A stretch of 64,000 bases of DNA from the NCBI GenBank assembly GCA_947499095.1, contig CANMMR010000002.1, forward strand, positions 186,001-250,000. The letters run 5' to 3'. Shown here piece by piece: positions 7,199 to 15,646 of this stretch; position 1 is the first letter of the stretch, and each line of letters starts with the position of its first letter. The position numbers and the translations under genes are program-made. The notes beneath the pieces are model-generated. The model was given only the letters and a program-made list of their open reading frames with translations. It did not search any database and was not told the origin of the DNA. The DNA is from an uncultured Erythrobacter sp. (GTDB lineage Bacteria; Pseudomonadota; Alphaproteobacteria; Sphingomonadales; Sphingomonadaceae).

Positions 7199-9000
7199 AT
7201 CGCCTCGACCTGCTCGGCCAACGCCAGCCAGCGCTCTTCCGCCGCATCCTTCTCGGCCCGCGCATTTTCGATGCCTTGCGAAATCGTGGCAAAACGCTGC
7301 GGGTCGGAGGTGTAGAGGTCGGGGTCGGAGAGGATCGTCTCGCCCTTCGCGATCGCGGCTTCCAACTCCTCGATCCGCGCGGGCAATTGCTCGAAGTCGC
7401 GCTGGTCCTTGTAGCTGAGTTTGGTCGGTTTCTGCGGCGGTGGGGGAGGGGGCGGCGCGTTCTCCGACTTGTCGGATTTTGTCTTGCCCTCGACCGGCTT
7501 CTGTCGCTTGGCCTGCCAGTCCTCGTAACCGCCCGCGACCACATCGACGCGGCCCGTGCCGTCGAGGCCGAGCGTCACAGTGACCGTGCGATCGAGGAAG
7601 TCGCGGTCGTGGCTGACGATCAGCACCGTGCCCTCGTAATCGGCGATCACTTCCTGCAGCAGATCGAGCGTTTCGAGGTCGAGATCGTTGGTCGGCTCGT
7701 CCAGCACCAGCAGGTTCGATGCCTTGGCGAATTCGCGCGCCAGCAAGAGACGGCTGCGTTCGCCGCCCGACAGCACCGCGACCTTCATGTCGACGATCTT
7801 GGGATCGAACAGGAACTCTTTGAGATAGCCCTGCACATGCTTGCGATTGCCGCGCACCTCGATCCAGTCGCCGCCTTCGGCCAGCACTTGCCGCACCGTC
7901 TTGTCGGCAGTGAGCAGCTGGCGCTGCTGGTCGATCATCACGCCGGTCAACGTCTTGGCGATCTCCACTGTGCCGCTGTCGGGCTCCAGTTCGCCGGTGA
8001 GCATCTTGAGCAGCGTTGTCTTGCCCGCGCCATTCGCGCCGACGATGCCGATCCGGTCGCCGCGCTGGATGCGCAGGCTGAAAGGCTTGATGATCGTGCG
8101 ATCGTCATAGCTCTTAGTGATATTTTCCGCGACGATGACCGACTTCGACTTGAAGTCCTCCTCCGTCGCCAGCTTCAGCTTGGCCGTGCCGCCCGCCGAA
8201 ATCATGGAAGCCCGCTGCGCACGCATCTGCCACAGCTTCTCCAGCCGCCCTTGGTTGCGCTTGCGCCGCGCGGTCACTCCGCGCTCTAGCCAGTGCGCCT
8301 CCAGCTTCAGCTTGGCATCGAGCTTTTCCGCCGCGCGCGCTTCTTCGGCATAGACCTGTTCTTCCCAAGCCTCGTAGCCGCCGAAGCCGACTTCTTTGCG
8401 GCGCAGGCTGCCGCGGTCGAGCCAGATGCTCGCGCGGGTCAGGCGCTTCAGGAAGGTCCGGTCGTGGCTGATGACGACGAAGGCGCCCTTGTAGCGGTCG
8501 AGCCAGCCTTCGAGCCAGTCGATCGCGCCGAGGTCGAGGTGGTTCGTCGGCTCGTCCATCAGCAGCAGGTCGGGGTCCTGCGCCAGCGCGCGGGCGATCG
8601 CGGCGCGGCGCTTTTCGCCGCCGCTGGCACCCTTCGTTTCGCGGCTCATATCGATGCCGAGCTGACCCGCGATGGCCTCCACCTCGTGTTCCTGCGGCGC
8701 GTGCGTGCCGTCGAGCGCCCAGTCCATCAGGGTGGCATGGCCGGTGAGGTCCGGGTCCTGGTCCAGCAGCACGATGCGCGTGCCGGGTTTGATCTTGCGC
8801 TCCCCCGCATCGGTCTCGATCTGGCCGTCGATCATGCGGAACAGCGTCGTCTTGCCGACGCCGTTGCGGCCGATCAGCGCAAGCCGGTCGCGCGGGCCGA
8901 TGTGGAGGTCGAGCGCGTCGTGGTCGGGACCGCCGAACAGCCATTTGCCGCCCTGCTGCAGGGCCATGCCTTCGAGGCTGAGGATCGGGGGTTGTGCCAT
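7195..9000 (-). CDS. uup: ABC-F family ATPase, Uup type
   Basis: ABC-F proteins carry two ATPase domains and no membrane part and act on the ribosome or in DNA maintenance. The product is 601 residues. The first domain has GRNGVGKTT (about 44-52), signature SGGEKRRAAIARAL and Walker B LLLMDEPTNHLDL. The second has GANGAGKTT (about 320), LSGGERSRLLLARE and LLVLDEPTNDLDLETLDLL. A Pro-rich linker (seven prolines in a row) leads to a C-terminal coiled coil (YKDQRDFEQLPARIEELE onward), the DNA-binding arm typical of Uup. It is followed directly by the UDG-like gene. Confidence 0.9.
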   Translation of the reverse strand: MAQPPILSLEGMALQQGGKWLFGGPDHDALDLHIGPRDRLALIGRNGVGKTTLFRMIDGQIETDAGERKIKPGTRIVLLDQDPDLTGHATLMDWALDGTHAPQEHEVEAIAGQLGIDMSRETKGASGGEKRRAAIARALAQDPDLLLMDEPTNHLDLGAIDWLEGWLDRYKGAFVVISHDRTFLKRLTRASIWLDRGSLRRKEVGFGGYEAWEEQVYAEEARAAEKLDAKLKLEAHWLERGVTARRKRNQGRLEKLWQMRAQRASMISAGGTAKLKLATEEDFKSKSVIVAENITKSYDDRTIIKPFSLRIQRGDRIGIVGANGAGKTTLLKMLTGELEPDSGTVEIAKTLTGVMIDQQRQLLTADKTVRQVLAEGGDWIEVRGNRKHVQGYLKEFLFDPKIVDMKVAVLSGGERSRLLLAREFAKASNLLVLDEPTNDLDLETLDLLQEVIADYEGTVLIVSHDRDFLDRTVTVTLGLDGTGRVDVVAGGYEDWQAKRQKPVEGKTKSDKSENAPPPPPPPQKPTKLSYKDQRDFEQLPARIEELEAAIAKGETILSDPDLYTSDPQRFATISQGIENARAEKDAAEERWLALAEQVEAI

Positions 9001-9042
9001 AGGCCGCGCGAGGTAGGCGTGCGGCCACGATGCTGCAAGCGG

Positions 9043-10608
9043 TTAGCGCGCCGCCTTCTGCGCCTCGACCATCGCGGCAACGCTTTCGAGCAGCCTGGGC
9101 GCGTCGTAGACGATGCCGTCCTTGACGGTCCAGCGCACCCCGCCGACCTGTTCGATCGCGCCGGTCTCGTAATTCAACCGCGTATGGCCGGTGCCGTACA
9201 GCACCTTGAGATTGGCGAGCGGGTTTTCCGGCGCGATCACGAGATCGGCCAGCTGACCGACCGCGATACGCCCCATCGGCGGCTCGACCCCGCGCGGCTC
9301 GTAGATTTCGCGCGCACCGTCCAGCGTCGCGGCACGGATTACCTCCAGCGGCGCAAGCCCCGCCTCGCGCAGCATTTCCAGCTCGCCGATATAAGCAAAG
9401 CCCCAGGTCTGGTAGATATAGCCGGGGTCCGAGCCGGCGGTGACGCGGCCGCCCTTGCGGTGGAAGTCTTTCGTCAGCCGGAACCACTTGTCATAGAAAT
9501 TGCGCCAGGCGACCTCGTCCTCCGTGGTCCAGTCCTTGTAATAGCTGCCGTGGTTGGTGGCGCTGGGGGCGTAGAAGTCCATCAGCGACGGCAGGCTGTA
9601 GCGCGAATGCCAGTCGCGATTCTTCGCTGCCATCACATCGCGGCTGGCGGAGTAGATGTTGAAGGTGGGGCTCAGCGTCACGCCGCTTTCGACCAGCGCA
9701 TCGACGTAAGCGTCCCATTCCTCGCTGCCCGGTTCGACCGCCTGCGGGGCCAGCCGTGCGACCCAGCCGAAGCGCGATTGCTCGTCGAAATAATTGTAGT
9801 CTTCGGGGTAATAGGGAAGCGCGCCGTCCTTCAGCAGGCTTTCGAAATGGCCGTAGAAATGCGTGACCCCGTCGAGGCCGAGATCGACTGCCTCGGCAGT
9901 GTGCATTTCGGCGACACCGGTTTGCGCGAGGTGGGCGACGGTGCCCATCTGCTGCGTCTCCGCCTCGTCCAGCGCAGCTTCCAGCACATCCGGCGTGGCG
10001 GAGTTGAAGAACTTGATCCCCCAATAGCCTTGCGCCTTGGCCCAGCGGACCCACTCGCGGGCCTTGGCGGGCGTGTCGGGCGCGCCGCGCGACCATTTAT
10101 CGCCGAACACGGCATAGGGTATCAGCCGCGGGGCGGTGATCGTGTTGGCTGCGCTACGGGCAGTGTCGGTCAGATCGGGCTGGTTCGGGCCGAAATAGAA
10201 ACTGACCCCGCGCACGGTCGTCACTCCGTGGGCCAGCCACAGCTTGTAGCCGTAGGACGGCTGGTTGGCCTTGGCCGGATCGCCATTGTGGCCATGCGTA
10301 TCGACGAAGCCGGGCAGCACATACATGCCTCCCGCCTCGACAACCTTGCTGGCCGAGCTGCGGACATTGGCAGGCGCGCCGCCAGGATAGAGGGCGGCGA
10401 TCCGGTTGTTCTCGACGAGAATGTCGATCGGTCCGGCGGGCGGCGCACCGCTGCCTTCGATTACTGTAGCACCCGCGATCAGCAAGCGCGGGAAGGGACC
10501 TTCGCCTTCGCCGGCCGCGCGGTCGGGCACGGCGTCCATCTGCTGCGCGTAAAGAGCTGCCGGGGCGAGCGCGAGCAGCGCCGCGAGTGCCAGTTTGCGG
10601 AATGTCAT
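9043..10608 (-). CDS. secreted metal-dependent amidohydrolase
   Basis: The 521-residue product has a signal peptide (MTFRKLALAALLALAPAALY, cleaved near AQQ), so it is periplasmic or exported. The amidohydrolase barrel shows VLPGFVDTHGHNGD (HxH at 105-107), GTVAHLAQTG, GVTHFYGHFE and TAGSDPG with the late catalytic Asp. It resembles imidazolonepropionase-like hydrolases whose natural substrates are often dipeptides or cyclic amides; the substrate here is unknown. The ATG at 10608 is preceded by GGGAGAATTCG, and an earlier in-frame start would only add sequence without a signal peptide. Confidence 0.8.
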   Translation of the reverse strand: MTFRKLALAALLALAPAALYAQQMDAVPDRAAGEGEGPFPRLLIAGATVIEGSGAPPAGPIDILVENNRIAALYPGGAPANVRSSASKVVEAGGMYVLPGFVDTHGHNGDPAKANQPSYGYKLWLAHGVTTVRGVSFYFGPNQPDLTDTARSAANTITAPRLIPYAVFGDKWSRGAPDTPAKAREWVRWAKAQGYWGIKFFNSATPDVLEAALDEAETQQMGTVAHLAQTGVAEMHTAEAVDLGLDGVTHFYGHFESLLKDGALPYYPEDYNYFDEQSRFGWVARLAPQAVEPGSEEWDAYVDALVESGVTLSPTFNIYSASRDVMAAKNRDWHSRYSLPSLMDFYAPSATNHGSYYKDWTTEDEVAWRNFYDKWFRLTKDFHRKGGRVTAGSDPGYIYQTWGFAYIGELEMLREAGLAPLEVIRAATLDGAREIYEPRGVEPPMGRIAVGQLADLVIAPENPLANLKVLYGTGHTRLNYETGAIEQVGGVRWTVKDGIVYDAPRLLESVAAMVEAQKAAR

Positions 10609-10750
10609 CGAATTCTCCCTGCCTCCCTTGCGCCCTAGATCAGGAGAAGGACGCTGTGAAGCTAGCGCCGATATGCAGCGGGGAACCGCTCGTTCACTCA
10701 GCTGTAACAAGGGCGGGCCGACCATGTGCGCTCAAACAGGAGATCCGCCG

Positions 10751-11485
10751 ATGAAACGTCTTGCCATAGCCTTGCTCGCCGCAACAGCCACCACCGTCGC
10801 CGCTCCGGCGCAGGCTGCGGAGGTGCAGATCACCACGCAGAACCCGGTCATCGAATTGTCGGTGTTCGAGCAGATCGAGGTCGAGCCGGACGTGGCGACG
10901 ATCTCTACCGGCGTGCAGACCGACGCGGACACGGCGGTCGAGGCGCTACGCCGCAATTCGGCGGAAATGGAGCGGGTGGTCGCGCTGATCCGCGCGCTGG
11001 GCATTCCCGCACGCGATATCCAGACGGCGAGCATCAATCTGAACCCGCGTTACGACTACAACAATCGCGGCGATCAGCCGCCGCGTTTCCTGGGGTATCA
11101 GGCCAGTAACCAGGTTACGGTGAAGTTGCGCAATCTCGACCGGGTCGGGGAAGTACTCGATGCCATGGTCGAAGCCGGTGCGACAAACATCAACGGTCCG
11201 CATTTCTCCATCGAGGACGATGAGGCTGCCAAGGTGCAGGCGCGTAGCAATGCGCTGGATCGCGGCCGTGGGCAGGCAGAAGAATATGCGCGGCTGGCCG
11301 GATATTCGGGCGTTCGCTTGCTGCAAGTTGCCGAAGCCATACGCGGGTCGAGCGGCTCGATGGCGAAGGACGAGGCGATCCTGGTGTCTGGCTCGCGCAT
11401 GGCTGCCGCACCACCGCCGCCGGTCGCACCTGGCGTCGTCTCGACTGGAGTCGGCATCGCATTGACCTATGAAATGACCCGCTGA
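10751..11485 (+). CDS. SIMPL-domain (DUF541) periplasmic protein
   Basis: The 244-residue protein has a signal peptide (MKRLAIALLAATATTVAAPAQA). The SIMPL (kinase-interacting, BP26/OMP28-like) domain follows: VELSVFEQIEVEPDVATIS-like opening, then TASINLNPRYDYNNRGDQPP, FLGYQASNQVTVKLRNLDRV, and a C-terminal ALDRGRGQAEEYARLAGYSG. Family members are periplasmic proteins linked to oxidative stress tolerance in some bacteria; the role here is unproven. The ATG at 10751 has a GGAGATCCGCC upstream. Confidence 0.85.
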   Translation: MKRLAIALLAATATTVAAPAQAAEVQITTQNPVIELSVFEQIEVEPDVATISTGVQTDADTAVEALRRNSAEMERVVALIRALGIPARDIQTASINLNPRYDYNNRGDQPPRFLGYQASNQVTVKLRNLDRVGEVLDAMVEAGATNINGPHFSIEDDEAAKVQARSNALDRGRGQAEEYARLAGYSGVRLLQVAEAIRGSSGSMAKDEAILVSGSRMAAAPPPPVAPGVVSTGVGIALTYEMTR

Positions 11486-11557
11486 TCCAGCCTGAACTCG
11501 GGTGAGAGCGAACATTCACACCTTGTTCAATGGGATAGGCTTAGGCAGGACGGCATC

Positions 11558-11860
11558 ATGAAACGCATCCTAGCCTCGATCCTCGCCGCCTGCCTCGTCG
11601 CCGGTCCGATCGCCTCTGCGCCTGCCTTCGCGCAGCGTAGCGAGCAGGGCGAGGCACGCCGAGAGATGAGCGCGGGCAATGCAATGAAGCTGCGCGACAT
11701 CGAACAGCGCGTGGTGCCGATCATGGGCGATGCCGAATATCTCGGCCCGGCCTACGATCCGACGGCCAAGGCCTATCGCCTCAAGTTCATCAAGAAGGGC
11801 CGTGTGATCTTCGTCGATGTCGATGCGCGCACCGGCCGCATCCTGCGTCGCAGTCGCTGA
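11558..11860 (+). CDS. PepSY-domain periplasmic protein
   Basis: A 100-residue exported protein. It has a signal peptide (MKRILASILAACLVAGPIAS, cleaved near AFA-QR) and a single PepSY-like module ending LKFIKKGRVIFVDVDARTG, the strand-turn-strand with a VDVDA-TG end that is typical of the family. It lies 97 bases upstream of a two-component system. PepSY proteins often sit beside PhoP/QseB-like regulators and may be part of the same signalling unit, which is an inference from position. Confidence 0.8.
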   Translation: MKRILASILAACLVAGPIASAPAFAQRSEQGEARREMSAGNAMKLRDIEQRVVPIMGDAEYLGPAYDPTAKAYRLKFIKKGRVIFVDVDARTGRILRRSR

Positions 11861-11891
11861 TCCCGGCGCCGCTTTTCATGCGCAGAAACCC

Positions 11892-11923
11892 CGTTCAGGT
11901 TGACGCGTTCATCTACATGAACG
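11892..11923 (+). promoter_or_regulatory. possible response-regulator binding region
   Basis: Upstream of the response regulator gene are two direct GTTCA copies 14 bases apart (11893 and 11907). The second belongs to a perfect inverted repeat CGTTCAT-CTAC-ATGAACG (11906-11923). This could be an autoregulatory operator of the OmpR-type regulator encoded 35 bases downstream. Only the repeats are seen; binding is a guess. Confidence 0.35.
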
Positions 11924-11957
11924 ACACGCGTCGCAACGAAACAGGGACAAAGCCTTC

Positions 11958-12635
11958 ATGAGAATCCTGATTGTCGAAGACGAGCCCACGCTCGGCCAGC
12001 AGTTGAAATCGACGCTGGAGCAGAACGGTTACGCCGTCGACCTCTCGGCCGATGGCGAGGACGGCCATTTCCTCGGCAGCACCGAGGATTACGACGCGGT
12101 GATCCTCGATCTCGGCCTGCCGGAGATCGACGGGCTGACCGTGCTCGGCATGTGGCGCAAGGAAGGGCGCGATTTTCCCGTCCTGGTGCTCACCGCGCGC
12201 GACAGCTGGAGCGACAAGGTTGCCGGCCTCGATGCCGGAGCCGACGATTACCTCGCCAAGCCGTTCCAGACCGAAGAGCTTATCGCCCGCCTGCGCGCGC
12301 TCATCCGCCGCGCCTCGGGCAATACCTCGTCCGAGCTGACGGCGGGCGACGTCCGCCTCGACACCCGGTCGGGCCGGGTCACGCTGGCGGGGGAGCCGGT
12401 CAAGCTGACCGCGCAGGAATACAAGCTGCTGAGCTACCTCATGCACCACAAGGGCAAGGTGGTCAGCCGCACCGAACTGATCGAACATATCTACGATCAG
12501 GATTTCGACCGCGATTCGAACACGATCGAGGTCTTCGTCACCCGCATCCGCAAGAAGCTGGGTGCGGAAGTCATCACGACCATCCGTGGACTCGGTTACA
12601 GCCTCGACGACCCCGCCGACCAGCCGCGCGCCTGA
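11958..12635 (+). CDS. OmpR/PhoP-family response regulator
   Basis: The 225-residue protein has an N-terminal receiver (MRILIVEDEPTLGQQL start). It carries the acidic pair, the phosphoacceptor Asp in YDAVILDLGLPEIDG (about residue 54) and the conserved Lys in DYLAKPFQ. The C-terminal winged helix (about 130-220) contains LTAQEYKLLSYLM and the recognition region DSNTIEVFVTRIRKKLG. It resembles PhoP/QseB regulators that sense envelope conditions or cations. The cognate kinase gene begins within or just after its 3' end, so the pair is co-transcribed. Confidence 0.9.
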   Translation: MRILIVEDEPTLGQQLKSTLEQNGYAVDLSADGEDGHFLGSTEDYDAVILDLGLPEIDGLTVLGMWRKEGRDFPVLVLTARDSWSDKVAGLDAGADDYLAKPFQTEELIARLRALIRRASGNTSSELTAGDVRLDTRSGRVTLAGEPVKLTAQEYKLLSYLMHHKGKVVSRTELIEHIYDQDFDRDSNTIEVFVTRIRKKLGAEVITTIRGLGYSLDDPADQPRA

Positions 12636-14064
12636 CGCCGACGCTTCTTCGGGAAGCGAGGCGCATGCCGCGCGGGCTGGCGAGCCTGCGGATGCGCCCG
12701 TCACGATAGACACGCCCAAGCCTGCGCGCCGCAGCCTTGCCGCGCGCATGATGGCGATTGCCGCGTTGTGGATCGGCGTGCTGCTGCTCGGCGGCGGCTT
12801 CGCACTCGATCGCACGCTGACGCGCATGGTGGAGCGCAATTTCGACGAACAGCTCGAATATCTGCTCAACGCGATGATCGTCACGGCGGAGATCGGCCCG
12901 GACGGCGAGGTCTACTTCAATCGTCCTTTGGGCGAGCCGCGATTCCTGGAGCCCAATAGCGGCCTCTACTGGCAGATCAGCGGGGCTGGGCAGCTCGACA
13001 CACCGTCGCGCTCGCTATGGGACACGCAGCTCGAACTGCAGGCCGACCATCTCGACATGGAGCCGCATTTCTACGATTCCGCCCAGTTCGACGCCGAACC
13101 GCTCCGCATCGTGGAGCGCACCGTACTGCTGCCCGACAGCGATACGCGCTGGACCTTCGCCGTCGCATCGGCTCGCGAGGAACTGGATTTCCAGATCAGC
13201 CGCATCCGCTCGATCCTGATCTGGAGCTTTGCCCTCCTCGCACTCGGCCTGATGGCGATGGCGATGGTGCAGAGCTATTACGGCCTTTCGCCCTTGCGCA
13301 GGGTGCGCGCCGCGATCCAGTCCATGCGCAGCCAGGGCAGCAATCGCATCACCGAACCGCTGCCGCTCGAAGTCGAACCGCTGGTCGAGGAAATCAATGC
13401 GCTGCTGGCCCATACCGAAAGACAGGCTGAGGAAGCCCGCATGCACGCCGGCAATCTCGCCCATGCGCTCAAGACGCCGTTGACCGTGCTGACCAATGCG
13501 GCGACGGCCCGCGATCCCAAGCTCGCCAGCCTCGTGTTCCGCGAAACGAAGACAATGCAGCGCCATGTCGAGCACCATCTGGCCCGAGCCCGCGCCGTCG
13601 GCCGCCGCGCCTCGGGGCATAGCCGTGCCGACGTCTGGCCAAGCGCCGAAAGCGTCCTGCGCGCCGTCACGCGCATTTACGAAGACACCCGCTTCGATCT
13701 CGACGGCAACAAGCTCGCCGCTGTCTCGATCGAGCGACAGGACCTCGACGAAATCCTCGGCAATCTGATCGAGAACGCCGCCAAATACGGTGGCGGCAGC
13801 GTGTTCGTCACCATCGATGCAGAACCCGAAGCGGAGTGCTGCACCATCTGGGTCGAGGACGACGGCAGGGGCATTCCGGCAAGCGAACGCACCCGGATCT
13901 TCGACCGAGGCGCGCGGCTGGACACGGGCAAGCCGGGCACCGGCCTCGGCCTCGCCATCGTGCGCGATGTCGCGGAAATCTACGGCGGCTCGGTCGAACT
14001 GGACGAGAGCGAGGATCTGGGAGGCCTGCTGGTCAAGCTTACCCTGCCGCGTGCCGGAATTTAG
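12586..14064 (+). CDS. sensor histidine kinase partner of the preceding regulator (start uncertain)
   Basis: Two membrane helices (MMAIAALWIGVLLLGGGFAL and ILIWSFALLALGLMAMAMVQ) flank a periplasmic sensor of about 150 residues. Then come a HAMP-like linker, the H-box NLAHALKTPLTVLTN with the phosphorylated His, an N-box LGNLIENAAKYG, and G-boxes VEDDGRGIP and GTGLGLAIV. PhoQ-like layout. The start is unclear: GTG at 12562 overlaps the regulator by 74 bases, GTG at 12586 by 50, and ATG at 12748 starts right at the first helix. None has a good Shine-Dalgarno. The stop overlaps the convergent chorismate mutase gene by 4 bases. Confidence 0.85.
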   Translation: MDSVTASTTPPTSRAPDADASSGSEAHAARAGEPADAPVTIDTPKPARRSLAARMMAIAALWIGVLLLGGGFALDRTLTRMVERNFDEQLEYLLNAMIVTAEIGPDGEVYFNRPLGEPRFLEPNSGLYWQISGAGQLDTPSRSLWDTQLELQADHLDMEPHFYDSAQFDAEPLRIVERTVLLPDSDTRWTFAVASAREELDFQISRIRSILIWSFALLALGLMAMAMVQSYYGLSPLRRVRAAIQSMRSQGSNRITEPLPLEVEPLVEEINALLAHTERQAEEARMHAGNLAHALKTPLTVLTNAATARDPKLASLVFRETKTMQRHVEHHLARARAVGRRASGHSRADVWPSAESVLRAVTRIYEDTRFDLDGNKLAAVSIERQDLDEILGNLIENAAKYGGGSVFVTIDAEPEAECCTIWVEDDGRGIPASERTRIFDRGARLDTGKPGTGLGLAIVRDVAEIYGGSVELDESEDLGGLLVKLTLPRAGI

Positions 14065-14369
14065 CTTTCTCGCGCCCGCTCGTGGTGGCGGATAACCTCG
14101 TCGATGATAAAGCGCAGGAATTTCTCGCTGAACTCGGGATCGAGCTCGCTTTCCTCGGCTAGCCGCCGTAGCCGCGCGATCTGTTCCTTCTCGCGGCCCG
14201 GATCGGCAGGCGGCAGGGCGGTCTTCGCCTTGTATTCGCCCACGGCCTGCGTGATGCGGAACCGTTCGGCGAGCATGTGGACCAGCGCGGCATCGATATT
14301 ATCGATGCTCTTGCGGAAGCCCGCCAGCGTCGCGTCTTCCGATCCCGATTGTTGCACGTCCTGCGTCAT
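14061..14369 (-). CDS. chorismate mutase (AroQ type)
   Basis: Chorismate mutase converts chorismate to prephenate, the first step toward Phe and Tyr. The 102-residue protein is all helical. It shows the AroQ pattern: FRKSIDNIDAALVHMLAERF with the N-terminal Arg and acidic residues, ITQAVGEYKAKTALPPADPGRE with the catalytic Lys, and the C-terminal FIIDEVIRHHERAR helix. The ATG at 14369 gives the normal length for a monofunctional enzyme. The frame stays open further upstream but that part mirrors the polyprenyl synthase gene. It faces the kinase gene and is divergent from the synthase gene. Confidence 0.9.
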   Translation of the reverse strand: MTQDVQQSGSEDATLAGFRKSIDNIDAALVHMLAERFRITQAVGEYKAKTALPPADPGREKEQIARLRRLAEESELDPEFSEKFLRFIIDEVIRHHERARES

Positions 14370-14436
14370 CTTTTGCCAGATTAACGCCAATCGCTCTCTT
14401 GCCAAGAAAGCATAGCAAGAGCATGGCCAAGCCGAA

Positions 14437-15453
14437 ATGACAGCCGACGTCGTACAATTGCCGCGCAGACAGCCCGAGGGCTCGATCGAACCCATGCTCG
14501 CGCTGACCGCGCAAGGCATGAACCAGGTCAACCAGGTCATCCTCGACCGGATGCAGAGCGAAGTGCCGCTGATCCCGGCGCTGGCGGGGCATCTGATCTC
14601 GGGTGGCGGCAAGCGCCTGCGTCCCATGCTGACGCTCGCCGGGGCCGAGCTGGTGGGGTACAGCGGCACGCGCCATCACAAGCTCGCCGCGGCAGTCGAA
14701 TTCATTCACACGGCGACGCTATTGCACGACGATGTGGTCGATGGCAGCGATCTCAGGCGCGGAAAGGCGGCAGCCAACATCATCTTCGGCAATCCCGCGA
14801 CGGTGCTCGTCGGCGATTTCCTGTTCAGCCGTTCGTTCGAGCTGATGACGGAAGACGGCAGCCTGAAGGTACTGAAAATTCTGTCCGGCGCTTCGGCGAT
14901 CATTGCCGAGGGCGAGGTCGACCAGCTGACCGCCCAGCGCAAGATCGACACGAGCGAGGAACGCTACCTCCACATCATCCGCGCCAAGACTGCCGCGCTG
15001 TTCGCCGCCGCCAGCCGTATCGCCGCCGTGGTGGCGGAATGCAGCGAGGAGCAGGAGCAGGCGCTCGACGAATACGGCCGCAATCTCGGTGTCGCTTTCC
15101 AGCTGGTCGACGACGCGCTCGATTACGATTCCAACGCCGCTGCTATGGGCAAGGACCGCGGCGACGACTTTCGCGAAGGCAAGATGACGCTGCCGGTGAT
15201 CCTCGCTTATGCGCGTGGCGACGAGGAAGAGCGCGCCTTCTGGAAGCAGGCGATCGGCGGCTTCAAAACATCGGACGAGGATCTCGACCATGCCATCGCG
15301 CTGATCGACAAGCATGATGCGGTTGCCGACACCAAGCTGCGCGCCCGCCATTTCGCGCAGCGCGCGATCGATGCGCTCTCGATCTTTCCCGACAGCCAGG
15401 CCCGCCGCGCGATGACCGAGGCCGCGCTGTTCGCGGTAGCGCGGGGATACTGA
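14437..15453 (+). CDS. ispB: polyprenyl diphosphate synthase (octaprenyl/decaprenyl type)
   Basis: This enzyme elongates farnesyl diphosphate to the long side chain of ubiquinone. The 338-residue product has GGGKRLRPML, the first Asp-rich motif HDDVVDGSDLRRGK (about 97-110), the second motif QLVDDALDYDSN (about 218-229), and GDDFREGKMTLPVI. Small residues ahead of the first motif and the overall length fit a long-chain synthase rather than FPP synthase; the exact chain length is not readable with certainty, though Sphingomonadales mainly make ubiquinone-10. Confidence 0.88.
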   Translation: MTADVVQLPRRQPEGSIEPMLALTAQGMNQVNQVILDRMQSEVPLIPALAGHLISGGGKRLRPMLTLAGAELVGYSGTRHHKLAAAVEFIHTATLLHDDVVDGSDLRRGKAAANIIFGNPATVLVGDFLFSRSFELMTEDGSLKVLKILSGASAIIAEGEVDQLTAQRKIDTSEERYLHIIRAKTAALFAAASRIAAVVAECSEEQEQALDEYGRNLGVAFQLVDDALDYDSNAAAMGKDRGDDFREGKMTLPVILAYARGDEEERAFWKQAIGGFKTSDEDLDHAIALIDKHDAVADTKLRARHFAQRAIDALSIFPDSQARRAMTEAALFAVARGY

Positions 15454-15646
15454 CGCAAGACTTTCCTACGTGCCGCGCGGTGTGGCAGATGCCGCCCATG
15501 TCCCGTCTACCGTTCACTTCTGGCGAGGCCGATCCGACGCTCGCTGTCGGCTTCGCGAAAGGTGACACATCGCGACCGGAGAGAAGCCCGTTTACGGATG
15601 GGGCGGGCCCTTTTCGAGTTTTTCAAGACATGGCTGTCAGTGGTCC

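Noticed and set aside
8293-10638. 781-codon open frame on the plus strand
   Set aside because: It runs antisense to uup and the amidohydrolase, which have clear motifs. Long antisense frames are expected at this GC content, and the translation shows no family pattern.
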